Positions 22,000 through 33,372 of a stretch of 64,000 nucleotides of DNA are shown one piece after another; the first letter of the stretch is position 1, and each line of letters starts with the position of its first letter. A program made the translations under genes and the position numbers. Below the pieces are notes generated by a model. It did not search any database and was not told the origin of the DNA. It was given only the letters and a program-made list of their open reading frames with translations. This DNA is from Piscicola geometra (taxonomy: Eukaryota > Annelida > Clitellata > Hirudinida > Piscicolidae). Location of the stretch: positions 5,843,727 to 5,907,726 of the forward strand of contig OX030963.1 of NCBI GenBank assembly GCA_943735955.1. Direction: 5' to 3'.

Positions 22000-22735
22000 A
22001 TATCGACTCGTTATTTAAAATATGTATCAAATAAACATAATTATTTATATTTGCATTATATATGAGTATATAAACGATTATTCTTTTTAATTATGTTTAA
22101 ATAAAATATCTGCGTATTTATGTACTTTAAAAAAACCACTTCAATGTGTATGGCCCAACCATGTTCTACCACATGCCCACTCTCCTTCGCCAAAACCAAT
22201 GACCTAAATCCGCCCCTGTCGACGACGACTTCCTTGTAGCGTGCCCTGGAGCACCGTCTTGCACTGCAGCTTGGTCTGGCTGTAAAAGATGGAATTATAT
22301 TTTCTCTAATGAAAGTCTTGGTATTCATTTCTTCTCCATCCCAAACTCCTTTAATATTATTGTTTATACTGGGGATTGCAACAGACATGCTGCCATATGA
22401 ATAAGATCAATAGGCATCTTTTCTTTTGTCTAAATGATCAACTGAGAAATCAACTAGAAATTAATAATTAAAATCAAAGTATTAATTAATAAAATGAAAA
22501 TAATTTAACTGACCAGATTGTTTTTATCTGACAAGTTTTCATCATCACCCATTTGTTCTAATCTCCCTAATATTTGGATTCACCATAACAACTTCAAATG
22601 TTATGCTGGAGATTTGACATTGACAATGTGGATTCGTTATACATTTCTACTGCATTTAATACCTATTTTAAGTACGGAGTATCGATGAAATAGAGATTTC
22701 CATACTTAGAAGTTTGCTGAAGTATTATTGTTGAA
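22000..22735. other. Gene-free stretch
   Basis: AT-rich with one more GC-rich block (22190-22290) that contains CCGCCCCTGTCGAC, perhaps a transposon end. No gene supported. Confidence 0.3.
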
Positions 22736-22739
22736 GAAT

Positions 22740-22945
22740 CCAATCTCAATAGCTTTTATTCCCGTTTTTCCTATTCTCGATTTAAAAGTTGGTTCCCGCT
22801 CCCGATTTGAATATTGATTCCCGTTCCCGTCCCGAAAATCTATTCCCGGTTCCCGACTTTTTCGGTCCCAAAATTATTTCTCATTCCCGTTCCCGCAAAC
22901 GACCCGCGGATCCCGGTCAGATCGGGTACCCGGTCCGACCTCTAT
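22740..22945. repeat. CCCG-rich imperfect repeat block
   Basis: Repeated TTCCCGTTCCCG-like units followed by GATCGGGTACCCGGTCCGACC, strikingly GC-rich against the surroundings. This type of subterminal sequence is common at hAT transposon ends; no partner end was found. Confidence 0.5.
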
Positions 22946-22949
22946 CTCA

Positions 22950-23697
22950 GACATGTTTTCAGTATTAAAAGAACTGACTTCCGTTGCATGCCTAGGGCGC
23001 TATGCAAAAACGAAAAGTTTTATTATTATTATTATTAGTTACTCAGTTTTATTCTGTGTTATACTTTTACATGATTTTTTGTCGTTTAGTCTTTTTATAA
23101 GAAATAAAGATTTTCAGTTTTTTTTGAGTTATGAATATTAATAAGTTAATAAGAACTACATTAAATAAATAAATTAAATATAATAATTTACTCCTATATA
23201 ATTGTAATATCCTTACTATTTAAATTAACTTTTAATTGAGTTTGTAATCTTAGATCATTTACATTGCAGAATAAATTTGTGGAAAAAGTTTTCATTATTA
23301 ATTAATCGATTTTTCAAAGATTATAAAATTATTAATAATCACATTACCCACAGCCTAAACATCTAAACAATGTCACTGAATGGCAAACAAACTACAAGTG
23401 CAAAATGTTGGTAATCGTTTTTAGACTAAATTTTAGTAAAATCGATTACCAACATTTCGCACTTGGTAAAAACTTTTTACTTTTTCAACTTTTTGACTAA
23501 TACACTTTGCACGTATTTAATATTTTAAATCGAATAACTTCAATTTATTAGTCTTCATATATTTCACTTTTCAAACTTGACTTTCTAAATTCAACTGTTC
23601 ATCTGATAGTTATATTCTTTGTAATTCTACCTAAGTAATTTTTCATTTTCTCTCTCCAACTCCTTACAAAATTTAATATTTCCCTTCTCCCCCTCAG
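22950..23697. other. Upstream flank of ATRX-like copy B
   Basis: AT-rich. From about 23220 it matches the region upstream of copy A. An inverted pair (CAAAATGTTGGTAATCGTTT at 23400-23420 and its inverse at 23437-23458) makes a hairpin here that copy A lacks. Confidence 0.45.
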
Positions 23698-26346
23698 ACA
23701 CGTTCCACAGCAAGGAGGTCTCATGCACAGCATGCCATCATGCGGTGGATGTCACAAAGGAGGGAAACGTCTTCCAACATCCTGTCCTCAATGTCCTCAT
23801 CTGCAAGGTGATTTTAGTGATGGAATTGGGTGATTTTCTGGTAGAAACTGAGGTCCTTTAATGGAGGAATTGAAACGGTTTTGGGGAGAATTGTCTTTAA
23901 ATGTGAATAATACATTTGATAAACTTTTCAAAAAGTATGCCAGGTCAAAATAAACATCAAAATACAATAATAAATTGATAATATATGTTCTAGCAAAGCA
24001 CAACATACTCCATAGACCACAACAGCCATGACTATTCTCTCTTTCCCCCTTCCAGAATTGTTACAATTTCTACACCAGTGATGAGATTGAGAAGGGGGAG
24101 GATGGGGTGGATATGCAGTGTCGCTGGTGTGGTGATGGGGGAGAGGTGATATGTTGTAGCGGCTGCTCCAACGTCTTCTGCATCGACTGCATCCAGATCA
24201 ACTTCGGAGAGAAGGAACTTCAGAATGTGCAGTCCCAAGGTGGTGTGGTGGTGCTGCTCAATGTATTTGGTTTAAAATTCAAAATTATTTTAAAAGTATA
24301 TTTGAATTTCAGTATTTATACTTTTCGTTTTTAAACAGATCACTGGCTCTGCTACGTCTGTCACCCTCTTCCCCTCTTGCAACTCCAATCCACTTTTAAT
24401 CGATTCCAAAACGTCATCAATAACAAACGTGTTATCACTATCACCCCGGAAGACAACTATGATGATGATGATAATGATCGTCGTGAGGGTGGTGCTGATG
24501 ATGGTAGTGGTGACAATGAAAATGACCAATATCACAATGGAGACAGACTTAACTTCAAAAAAGCAAAGCTCAGCACTGTTTCAGGTGATGATGATAATGT
24601 TGGTGATGAAGAGAAAAAATCAAAGAAAATGAACGGATTAAAAGCTGACAATAGTGAGTTTTTATGAATTTGTTTGGATGATTGGATAATAATGTAAACA
24701 TAATAATGATGATGATAAATTATAAGAGCAAAATGGATACAAAATTATTTGAGGAAATTATTTTAGAAACCAATATATGAAATATAGAGTTTTTGTCAAA
24801 CGGGGAGAGGTTGCTCAAGATGAACCGGTTCCTAAGTGGAACGAGCCTATTTACAGGCATGCGAGATAAAAAGAAAAATTTAAATATATTTTTGTTATTC
24901 CAAAGCAACATTGTTCTGCAGAGTATACTTTAAAAATGACAGAAAAAAAAAGTATTGTTTAAGCTTTTTAAAAAACATTTGATGGCGCTTTTGAGAAGGA
25001 ACTGAAAGACAATCTTGCAGAAGAAAGAAAGATTTTTCCGAATTTTTAGTTTTAAGTGAGGGATAAAAATTAGTTATTTAGTTAATGAGGATAGTCTGAT
25101 GATAAGATGATAACCTTTGAATTACAATTTTTATGACATACAATATGATTTCATCTTAGGCAACTAAGCGCTCCATCTTGAGAACCCAGTTGCTCAAGAT
25201 GTAATTATTGATTGTTCATGTTTTAGGTTAATAAACTCATTTTTCTTTTATTTTAATTTTAAAGTTGAAATAGTTAGACAAAGAGTCAATATAATGCCTG
25301 GATACATTTTAATTTACGTTATTGGTTATGCAAGAGCTATGAGGCTAAGTTTACAAATCGTTCCGTCTTGTGCAACCTTTCCCTATATCATATATAGGCC
25401 ATATGTAACTATATGTTAAAACGTGTAATCAGACATTTCGCGTAAAGCCTGAAAAAATCAGACATTTCGCGTAATAACATGTTCACCTGACTAGAAATCA
25501 ATAGAAAATCCAGTCATGGTGCGTAAATCTTGAAAAATATTTCACCATATTTCTCAGTTTGACTGAAATAAAACATAAAATCTCCAATCATTTATTAAGC
25601 TCTTTTTATTCATATGTTTCTATTTTTTCTAAAAAAAGCATTTTATAAAAAAATTGAGAAAGTTATTTTTATCCATTTAAAATTTTTAAAAATCAAGCTC
25701 AATGAAAAATTACATTTGTAACAGTAGTGAAAAATTTACATTCAAGTTCGATAATGTTTGTTATAGCAAGACTTTTATGGCATTTACTTATACTTTTAGA
25801 ATTGAAAATTTTCTAGCGCTGTTTATTCCTAAGACTACAGTCACAATGGACAAATTCAGACTGAACTTAAATAAAAACATTGTGTGGCTATTTTCCAGTC
25901 ATTACGCGTATTGACCAGGGGAACTAGTCAATACGTGAAGTGTGTTGTTTTATCAGGTTTTACGTGAAATGTCTAAAATAAATTTGTTTCTGCGTGAACA
26001 AATGGAACAATTAAATCAAATGTTTCCATTTGCGATCGACAGTGTGAGCTCTTTTTTTAGGCTTATTATTTCTATGAAATCAGTTATCTTGATGATGATG
26101 ATGATGATGATGATGGCAGGCAAGGTACTAGAAAATATTAAGAAGAAGAGGAATTCAACATCAAATAATTCTGGAGATGATGATGATGATGAAGAAGATG
26201 AGGCGGGAGGTGTTGACAATGTGAAAATAGAAAGTTATGATAATGATAATGTGAAAATAGAACGTTTTGATAATGATGATGATGGCGTTGATAAGGAGAA
26301 TAGTAATGGAAAGGATAAAAGAAGAACGAAGAAAGTAGATGATGAG
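23698..26346 (+). CDS. ATRX: ATRX-like ADD-domain gene segment, copy B (4 exons)
   Basis: Second copy, exons 23698-23807, 24056-24239, 24339-24653, 26120-26346, all with GT-AG sites and matching phases. Exons 1 and 2 have exactly the lengths of copy A (110 and 184 bases), and intron 1 is also the same length (248 bases) and nearly identical. Product: SKEVSCTACHHAVD..., CRWCGDGGEVICCSGCS, FCIDCIQINFGEKEL, DHWLCYVCHPLPLLQL, a shorter acidic linker than copy A, KKAKLSTVSG, then in exon 4 a basic segment and two VKIE-type repeats. All zinc ligands are present and the frame is open. No helicase exons follow before the Merlin locus. Intron 3 holds two MITEs. Partial gene or orphan duplicate. Confidence 0.8.
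24803..25392. mobile_element. Tigger-derived MITE (internal deletion)
   Basis: Inverted ends GGGGAGAGGTTGCTCAAGAT and (reverse complement) AGGGAAAGGTTGCACAAGAC. Within it a plus-strand fragment reads TFDGAFEKELKDNL, matching FRDDFEKELKD of the Tigger transposase at 35813-37329. It is therefore an internally deleted derivative of that family. It lies in intron 3 of ATRX-like copy B. Confidence 0.75.
25431..25976. mobile_element. MITE with ACATTTCGCGTAAAGCCTGA ends
   Basis: Inverted ends at 25431-25453 and about 25953-25975 (TCAGGTTTTACGTGAAATGT). Related sequence, including the GACCAGGGGAACTAGTCA block, is found in reverse orientation at 34530-34900, at the corresponding place before exon 4 of copy C. 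The shared insertion shows that B and C descend from one copy in this part. Confidence 0.7.
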
Positions 26347-26968
26347 GTGAGTCGGGTGATGATGGAGTTGTGGTGTGTAGGAGGTTCTAAAGGAAGATGA
26401 GGATCATGAATGCGTGGTTATGCCAAAATTTATTTTTATTAAATTGTGGCTTCCTTAAAACATACCTACACCACCAATAAATGGTTGGAGTTACGTAGTT
26501 AAGGGGTAGAGCTTAAATAAATAAGTCAATAATCCTTTGGTATCCATTACGGGCTTTTTAAAATTCTGTAAAATTATTATTTTTTGAATATTTAAAGTTA
26601 ATTCTTTTATAATATACAATTTATATTAACAATTCAGAATCTAAATTTTTAATGGAATCAGTTATTGAGGGCCACCCAAATAAATTATATTTAGTTCAGC
26701 GCGGGTTACATCTTTTCCCAGAATTTTTCACATGTTAGTATTATTTTAGTGGGATCGCTACGTCTTGTGTTGATATATCAAATTTTTAGTAAGATAAAGG
26801 CCTGATGGCCATTCAGAGAAAATATTGTTATGGCATATTGAAAACCCCATTACCCAAAAAATAACTCATCGATTTTCGAAAAATTGCGAGAGCCTTCGGA
26901 TTGACCTGGGTGGCGCCACTGGTTTGGACCGTAAAATTTCTACTTATTTTTTTTAAATACAATTTATT
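26347..26968. other. Gene-free spacer
   Basis: AT-rich, nothing recognised apart from the donor side of copy B exon 4 and, at the end, the Merlin 5' flank. Confidence 0.35.
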
Positions 26969-27853
26969 AAATGTGCATTTATTTTTTTCCCCCAGAATTA
27001 TTTTTCCTTCGACCAAGAAACGGCAATAGCTTTTCTGCAAAGTCATGGAATTCTACATAAGGAACGTTTATGTAGGAATGGCCACAAAATGAGACTTTCA
27101 GTTTCTAAAGGTGTATGGAGGTGTCGTAGAAAAGTTTGTAATCAAGAAATCAGCATCAGAAAAGGAACTTGGTTAGGAAAGACAAGATTAGAGTTTAGCA
27201 AAATCATACATCTAATTTATTGCTGGTCTATAAACAAGCTAACTACGAAAATATGCGAGGAAGAATTAGGCATCAATCACTGCACTGCTGCTGACTGGAG
27301 GAGCTTTCTTCGCGAGGTCTGTGCATGGCGACTGCTGACTACACCAACAATAGTGGGTGGGCCAGGTCTCCATGTCGAGATCGATGAGACACCCTTCGCT
27401 CCACGGGATACCCACAAAGAACGAGCCCTTCCTCCGCAGTGGATTTGTGGGGGGATCTGCAGGGAGACGAAAGAGGCGTTCATGTACGCAGTGCCAGATC
27501 GAGCTGCCAACACCATGCTGCAGACGATCAAGGCCTGCATCGTTCCGGGTTCTATCATCTCGTCTGACAAATGGGCATCCTACCCAGGGATTAAAGATAT
27601 GCTTGGCATGGACTACACCTGCCACACCGTCAACCGCAACAAAAGGATCGTTAACCCCACTACTGGAGCCCATACGCAGACGTTTGAGAGTCTTTGGGGA
27701 CAACTAGATCGCCAAAGAAAGGCCGAAAGAGGAGTTGCTAGGTCACATGTGGACAGCTACCTAGCAGAGTTTTTGTGGAAATACAAGAACAAAGATCAAA
27801 ACTTATTAATTATTATTCTAAACGATATAAGCAAATTTTTTGTTCTGAAATAA
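26969..27853 (+). pseudogene. Merlin transposase, copy M3 (head of tandem array)
   Basis: Open from 27089 for 254 residues and readable upstream to 26998 (YFSFDQETAIAFLQSHGILH). The start differs from M1 by a deletion that puts the upstream ATG (26969) out of frame, so the true N-terminus is probably lost. Zinc ribbon LCRNGHKMRLS / CRRKVCNQEISIRKGTW; core GPGLHVEIDET, SSDKWASYPGI, HTQTFESLWGQL, giving all three catalytic acids (D, D, E). The tail ends LAEFLWKYKNK. Its second half and 3' flank are nearly identical to M5 at 41.6 kb. It is the first member of a three-copy tandem array. Confidence 0.8.
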
Positions 27854-28020
27854 AATTTTAATTATAATTTTACGATAATAAACAATTATAAAGGATATTA
27901 GCTAATTTATTGTTTTCGAGTAATTTTAAAACTGTAAAATCTTAAGTGTTTTTTTCTTGAATAAAATCTTACTTATACAACTTGTCTTGAATGAATTTGT
28001 TAGTTTGAAACATTTACTGC

Positions 28021-28585
28021 TGTTGACTGGAGGAGCTACATTCGCGAGGTCTGTGCATGGCGACTGCTGACTACACCAACAATAGTGGGCGGGCCAGGTC
28101 TCCATGTCGAGATCGATGAGACACCCTTCGCTCCACGGGATACCCACAAAGAACGAGCCCTTCCTCCGCAGTGGATTTGTGGGGGGATCTGCAGGGAGAC
28201 GAAAGAGGCGTTCATGTACGCAGTGCCAGATCGAGCTGCCAACACCATGCTGCAGACGATCAAGGCCTGCATCGTTCCGGGTTCTATCATCTCGTCTGAC
28301 AAATGGGCATCCTACCCAGGGATTAAAGATATGCTTGGCATGGACTACACCTGCCACACCGTCAACCGCAACAAAAAGATCGTTAACCCCACTACTGGAG
28401 CCCATACGCAGACGTTTGAGAGTCTTTGGGGACAACTAGATCGCCAAAGAAAGGCCGAAAGAGGAGTTGCTAGGTCACATGTGGACAGCTACCTAGCAGA
28501 GTTTTTGTGGAAATACAAGAACAAAGATCAAGACTTATTAATTATTATTCTAAACGATATAAGCAAATTTTTTGTTCTGAAATAA
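28021..28585 (+). pseudogene. Merlin transposase core, tandem copy M3b
   Basis: N-terminally truncated copy: SYIREVCAWRLLTTPTIVG... onward, open to the stop at 28585, with D, D and E motifs intact (first ATG only at 28085). It lacks the zinc ribbon. It differs from the M3 core by only a few bases, so the duplication is recent. Confidence 0.8.
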
Positions 28586-28752
28586 AATTTTAATTATAAT
28601 TTTACGATAATAAACAATTATAAAGGATATTAGCTAATTTATTGTTTTCGAGTAATTTTAAAACTGTAAAATCTTAAGTGTTTTTTTCTTGAATAAAATC
28701 TTACTTATACAACTTGTCTTGAATGAATTTGTTAGTTTGAAACATTTACTGC

Positions 28753-29317
28753 TGTTGACTGGAGGAGCTACATTCGCGAGGTCTGTGCATGGCGACTGCT
28801 GACTACACCAACAATAGTGGGCGGGCCAGGTCTCCATGTCGAGATCGATGAGACACCCTTCGCTCCACGGGATACCCACAAAGAACGGGCCCTTCCCCCG
28901 CAGTGGATTTGTGGGGGGATCTGCAGGGAGACGAAAGAGACGTTCATGTACGCAGTGCCAGATCGAACTGCCAACACCATGCTGCAGACGATCAAGGCCT
29001 GCATTGCTCCGGGTTCTACCATCTCGTCTGACAAATGGGCATCCTACCCAGGGATTAAAGAGATGCTTGGCATGGGCTACACCTGCCACACCGTCAACCG
29101 CAGCACCAACTTTGTTAACTCCGTCACAGCAGTTCATACCCAGACGGTTGAAAGTCTATGGGGACAGCTGAAACGGGAGCAAAAATTGGTAATGAGGGTT
29201 GTAAGAACGCATATCGACAATTATTTAGTGGAGTTTTTGTGGAAACACAAGAACAAAGACAATAACTGGTTTTTCACAATTTTAAACGATATTAGCAAAT
29301 TTTTTGTTCTAGAATAA
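28753..29317 (+). pseudogene. Merlin transposase core, tandem copy M3c
   Basis: Third core copy, also without zinc ribbon. The first ~320 bases match M3b, then the sequence changes to another family variant (HTQTVESLWGQLKREQK, THIDNYLVEFLWKHKNK) with its own 3' flank. The three catalytic motifs remain. It looks like a recombinant between two family members. Confidence 0.8.
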
Positions 29318-29750
29318 TATTTCAATTTCAATATTATGAACTTTATTAGCTGGTCTTTTTTTAAAAATAATTTTAGAAGCTGTCTTCAATGCGCCTTTTA
29401 ATAAAGTTTCGATTCTTAAAGAGTGGAGAAGTAAGTTTCGAATATGATAAATAATAATAAAAACGGGTAAGAGACAAAATATACCTTAACCCTAGCCCAA
29501 GGTCTAATTTAGTTAAGCAATCAATCAATCAAAAGTTTGTATAGCACTTTTCTTGAATTCAAGTGCGCTGTTGAATAAATTTAATTAATAAAACAGGTTT
29601 TTAGACCCTCCATAATATATCTGTATAACCTATTGAAATGAAGAATAATCAACATTAATAATTACCTTAATCACCCTTCACATCCAACCTCACCCACAGC
29701 ACCATGATCATCATTGCCACAGAAACATTATCAAAAACATTATCATCATC
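29318..29750. other. Gene-free spacer
   Basis: AT-rich. A short stretch near 29517-29560 (AATCAATCAATC, then TATAGCACTTTTCTTGAATTC) resembles an inverted LINE 3' tail of the 3580 kind. No gene. Confidence 0.35.
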
Positions 29751-29754
29751 ACAT

Positions 29755-30025
29755 CAGTGGCCAGAAATCTGCGCAAAAGAAAAATGCGGGGGAAAATTGC
29801 GCATACCAAAAAAAGACACAATCAGAAAATGCGCAAAAAGAAAATTGCACAAACAGAAAAATGCACCCACAGCAAAATACGCAAAAAGAAAAGTTTGGGC
29901 ATTTTGTAACGCATTTATTTGTTTGCGCAATTTCATGTTAGCACATGAAATTGCTGTTCGCGCAATTTTTTCTGTGTGTGAAATTTTCTGTTTGCGTTTT
30001 TTCTGCGTGCGAAGTTGTAAAAGAG
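29755..30025. mobile_element. Foldback element rich in GCGCAA motifs
   Basis: A long imperfect palindrome centred near 29940. The inner hairpin is CAATTTCATG / CATGAAATTG, and the arms carry repeated GCGCAAAAAGAAAATTG-like motifs and their inverse. Probably a MITE; no terminal duplication identified. Open frames across it are by-products. Confidence 0.6.
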
Positions 30026-30440
30026 GTTCTTGCCAAGACTGAAACTTTTTTTATGGCTAGTTTCTTCTTTTTGGTTGCAGCTCAACTGGTTTCCTGAAGC
30101 CATCTCGGTTTACGCAGCTATTCCTGAAAACGCAAAAAAATCTAATTAATAATATTCAATTTTATTTAAAGTTAACATTTAAAAATATTTTACCCAATAC
30201 CGTTTATTCTAAAAATGTATCGGATGGTTGAAGCGGCTGCTAAGATGGCAGTTGCTAACCAAAGGGCTATTTTAAAGATCTTTTTCGCCAAAGATAAATT
30301 TTGGTTGAGGGTGATTTCGCCCAAGGTCTGTTTTGGTCAAATACCCGGTGAATTGCTCTGCTACAAATTATCTGGACACTACACGAGTTGCTTGACTTAC
30401 AAGCTTTACGCAAAAAGCATGATTACGCGTTTAGACGGGA
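30026..30440. other. Spacer with dispersed repeat copy
   Basis: Contains, at 30365-30440, a copy of the repeat at 9816 and 11448 (ATTATCTGGACACTACACG then GCTTTACGCAAAAAGC). The following element is inserted into it. No gene seen. Confidence 0.4.
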
Positions 30441-30615
30441 TGCAGTCGATTCACCCTTTAACCGATTCACCCCATAACTATTTTAAAGGGTGAATCGGTT
30501 GAGGGGTGAATCGGTTATGGAGTGAATCGGTTATGGGGTGAATCGGTTGAGGGGTGAATCGGTTATGGGGTGAATCGGTTATGGGGTGAATCGGTTAAGG
30601 GGTGAATCGACTGCA
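30441..30615. mobile_element. Short element with internal minisatellite
   Basis: Inverted ends TGCAGTCGATTCACCC (30441) and GGGTGAATCGACTGCA (to 30615). The inside is built from about eight head-to-tail copies of GGGTGAATCGGTTATG. CGTTTAGAC at 30428-30436 and 30619-30627 flanks it as a 9-bp direct repeat a few bases outside each end. Confidence 0.75.
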
Positions 30616-30629
30616 ATTCGTTTAGACAT

Positions 30630-31250
30630 GTACTAGGGTCGTTTTATCTCCCATGTTAAATTTAAAAAGAGAGTTTATGTTTGCCCAGTCGATCATCTGG
30701 TGATATCTGAAATAACTTACTACGCGAATATCTTCTGAGAAAAAATATTTCAATTTTCGCAACACGTTTAAAAAACCTGATTTTACCATTTTTATTGATT
30801 ATTTGATAAAATACGTATTTGACAGTCTATTCATGTAAATGCATTTTTTAAAGATTTTATCAACTACACAACAGCACACATGCACAATCACCAAATGAAG
30901 GCTGAAGAAACACGAAAGCTCCCAAGACATCGGGAGTGAAAGGTACTGAATGCATAATGACCCGTCGGCAGCGGCTGCCCTTCATAGAACAAACATTGTT
31001 AGAAGAAAACTAATTTTAAGTGATTCTCATTTAGAAAAATTAAGCTTTATAATCTTTCGACGAAAGTTAAAACCATTTATTTCATGAAAAGTATTTCAAA
31101 ATATTGATTTTATAAAATTAAAAATGTGCGCATATATATATTACTATAGGTATATGGTTGTGCGTTTACCGGGCATTTAATTCCTTTGCTAAAATCTTTT
31201 AGTTAAAATTAATTCTAAATCCCAAAGAATCGCAATCAATGTATAAAAAA
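30630..31250. other. Gene-free spacer
   Basis: AT-rich with no repeat or coding signal that I can name. Confidence 0.3.
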
Positions 31251-31259
31251 TATCTAAAA

Positions 31260-31830
31260 TATTGGTTTGAGGGTCCTATTGCAAACTGTGCTCCACGACA
31301 ACACCTTGACTGCTGTGTGTCTCATCTGCATACCAAACCGAAATTTCCAAGACTGCTTTGGTATCTATCTGAAAATCTTTTTACCGTTGGCTTCTTTGAC
31401 GATGCTTCAGACTAGAGAAGAAGCACTTGATGGTAGTTGCACTCCCAGACCCCGTAAGCACAATTTCGATACACCAATATATACCACGTTTGAAAGCAAA
31501 ACATTTTTCCCTCGTCTTCTGAAAGATCTCATTCTATAGTTTATATTCCTATTATCATTTCTGATTTGTATTACTTATTTATTTATTATCATATTCGCCA
31601 TTTCCTTGGTCGAGTTATTTGATTTTAATCCATTATCATTTGCATTAGAATCTAATAATTATCTTTTAGTTATGATATATTTTAAATTTATATTATTTTT
31701 CATCTTTAAATTTCAATCTGTTTCGCTTTCTCGATTTCATTTTGGTTTTTGTTCACCTTCTATTTTTTTATTTTTTGTAACATGGCTTGCGTCTGTCAAG
31801 CCGTGATGAATAGATTATTTTAAAAAATAT
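31260..31830 (+). mobile_element. LINE 3' end, second copy
   Basis: From 31447 this repeats the LINE end at 3833 almost base for base: PRPRKHNFDTPIYTTFESKT, FFPRLLKDLIL, stop at 31539, AT-rich untranslated region and the ACATGGCTTGCGTCTGTCAA tail. Upstream to about 31260 an open frame continues (LQTREEALDGSCTP) that may be the preceding part of the LINE protein. 5'-truncated. Confidence 0.65.
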
Positions 31831-32114
31831 ATAAAAGTTAAAGAAAACTTTTGAAGTAAATAAATGATAGAAGTCAAATATGAATAATATTAATTATTAT
31901 ATTTTTATACTGAATAAAGTTTCCCATAATAAAGTATTCACAACCTTCATTTGGGCTCTGCAGCTTTTTTCGCTCGTGATTGCAGATTAAGATATACATT
32001 TCGATACTTTGAAAGCATTGCTATGTTTAAATGAATTTTGTTCAAAATTTTTTATATCACCTTTTAACTGTCATTATGTACTGAGAAACTGGTCAGATTT
32101 GGGTCAAATAAACC

Positions 32115-32280
32115 TTACCCAAAATATACCATGGAGGAAATAGCCCTTAATCAAAATATACCATGGACGAAATAGCCTTTAATCAAAATAGACCTTGGAC
32201 GAAATAGCCTTTAATCAAAATAGACCTTGGACGAAATAGCCCTTAATCAAAATAGACCTTGGACGAAAGTATTGACACTA
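32115..32280. repeat. Tandem repeat, about 33-bp unit
   Basis: Four to five copies of a unit containing ACCTTGGACGAAATAGCC and TTAATCAAAATAG. A related single stretch is at 14885-14945 (there as ACGAACTAGCC). Confidence 0.75.
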
Positions 32281-32519
32281 CATTTTCCATGTGAGGATGG
32301 AACAAGTTCCGGAACGGTCAACGGGTAGCGCAATATTGGGCACCAACCTTGGAAATGTCAGTTTACCGACCTTGTTTTTGTAGAGAACTTAGTTTTATTA
32401 TTGTAGCTCTGAGAGGCCATCGAATCAGCTTCCTAGATTTTGCCAAAGAACTTGCAATCTTCAGCTGAACTATAAAAATTTCTCTAATTTTATTCGAAAA
32501 AACTTGTAATTTTAAAATT

Positions 32520-33372
32520 TTATTCAAGAACGTTAAATTCACTAATGTCGTTTAAAATATTAATAAATAGGTTTTGAGTTTTGTTTTTGTGCTTCCACAT
32601 TAACTCTGTTAGGTAATTGTCGATCTGTGACCTAGCAATGCCTCTTTCAATCAATTCCTTGCGATGGAGCATCTCCCATAGACTCTCAACGGTATGGGCT
32701 TCAGTTGTGGGTTCAACAAGGCTCGTGCTGTCGTTGGCCGTGCGGAGGGTGTAGGATGCCCCAAGCATCCCTTCAATCCCTGGGTAGGATACCCACTTGT
32801 CAGACGAGATAATCGAACCGGGAGCAATGCAGGTTTCGATCGTCTGCAGCAGTTCGATCTGAAACTGCGTACATAAACGCTTCATTTTTTTTCCTGCAGA
32901 TCCCCCCAAAACTCCACTTTTGAGGAAGTACCCGTCTTTCATTTGGTTTACTTTCAACGAAGAGATTCTCAACAATATCGACATGCAGGCCTGGGCCGCC
33001 CACTATTGTTGGTGTATGAAGAAGCCGCCAAGCACAGACTCTGCGGAGCTTGCTTTTCCACTCATGAAAGGTGCCCGGATTAATATTTAACTGTTCTTGG
33101 CAACATTTCATAGTTAGATGGTTTTTAGACCAGCAAAAATTTAATAGCAACACTTTTTCAAACTCTAATTTTGTATTTGTTAGCCACGTTTCCACTCGGA
33201 TTTGAATTTCTTGATTACACTTACATTTGCGACATCTCCACGCGTCTTTAGAAAATGAGAGTATAATTTTATGGCCCTTCCTACATAAACGTTCCTTATG
33301 TAGAATTCCGTGACTTTGCAGAAAAGCTATTGCCGTCCCTTTGTCGAAGGAGAAAAAACTCTGTGGGTTCAT
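32520..33372 (-). pseudogene. Merlin transposase, copy M4, one frameshift
   Basis: Minus strand; ATG at 33372. N-terminal zinc ribbon is LCRKGHKIILS / CRKCKCNQEIQIRVETW (the usual RKGTW is altered). The core is GPGLHVDIVEN, with V in place of the first catalytic Asp as in M2, then SSDKWVSYPGI and VESLWEML. A frameshift near 32850 splits it into two overlapping open frames. The tail ends ILNDISEFNVLE. The core matches M1/M2, while the N-terminus is the most diverged in the family. Confidence 0.85.

Larger units (their letters stand above)
27289..29317 (+). repeat. Tandem array of 732-bp transposase-core units
   Basis: The unit from TGCTGACTGG at 27289 recurs at 28021 and 28753, each exactly 732 bases apart. 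Each unit runs from the middle of the transposase gene through its stop and 3' flank. The joint lies at a shared ACTGCTG, which points to unequal recombination through microhomology. Units 1 and 2 are almost identical; unit 3 diverges in its last 200 bases. Confidence 0.9.

Noticed and set aside
27266..28435. Minus-strand frames MSPKTLKRL and MSDEMIEPG, repeated three times
   Set aside because: Antisense shadows of the Merlin core; they recur wherever the core does.
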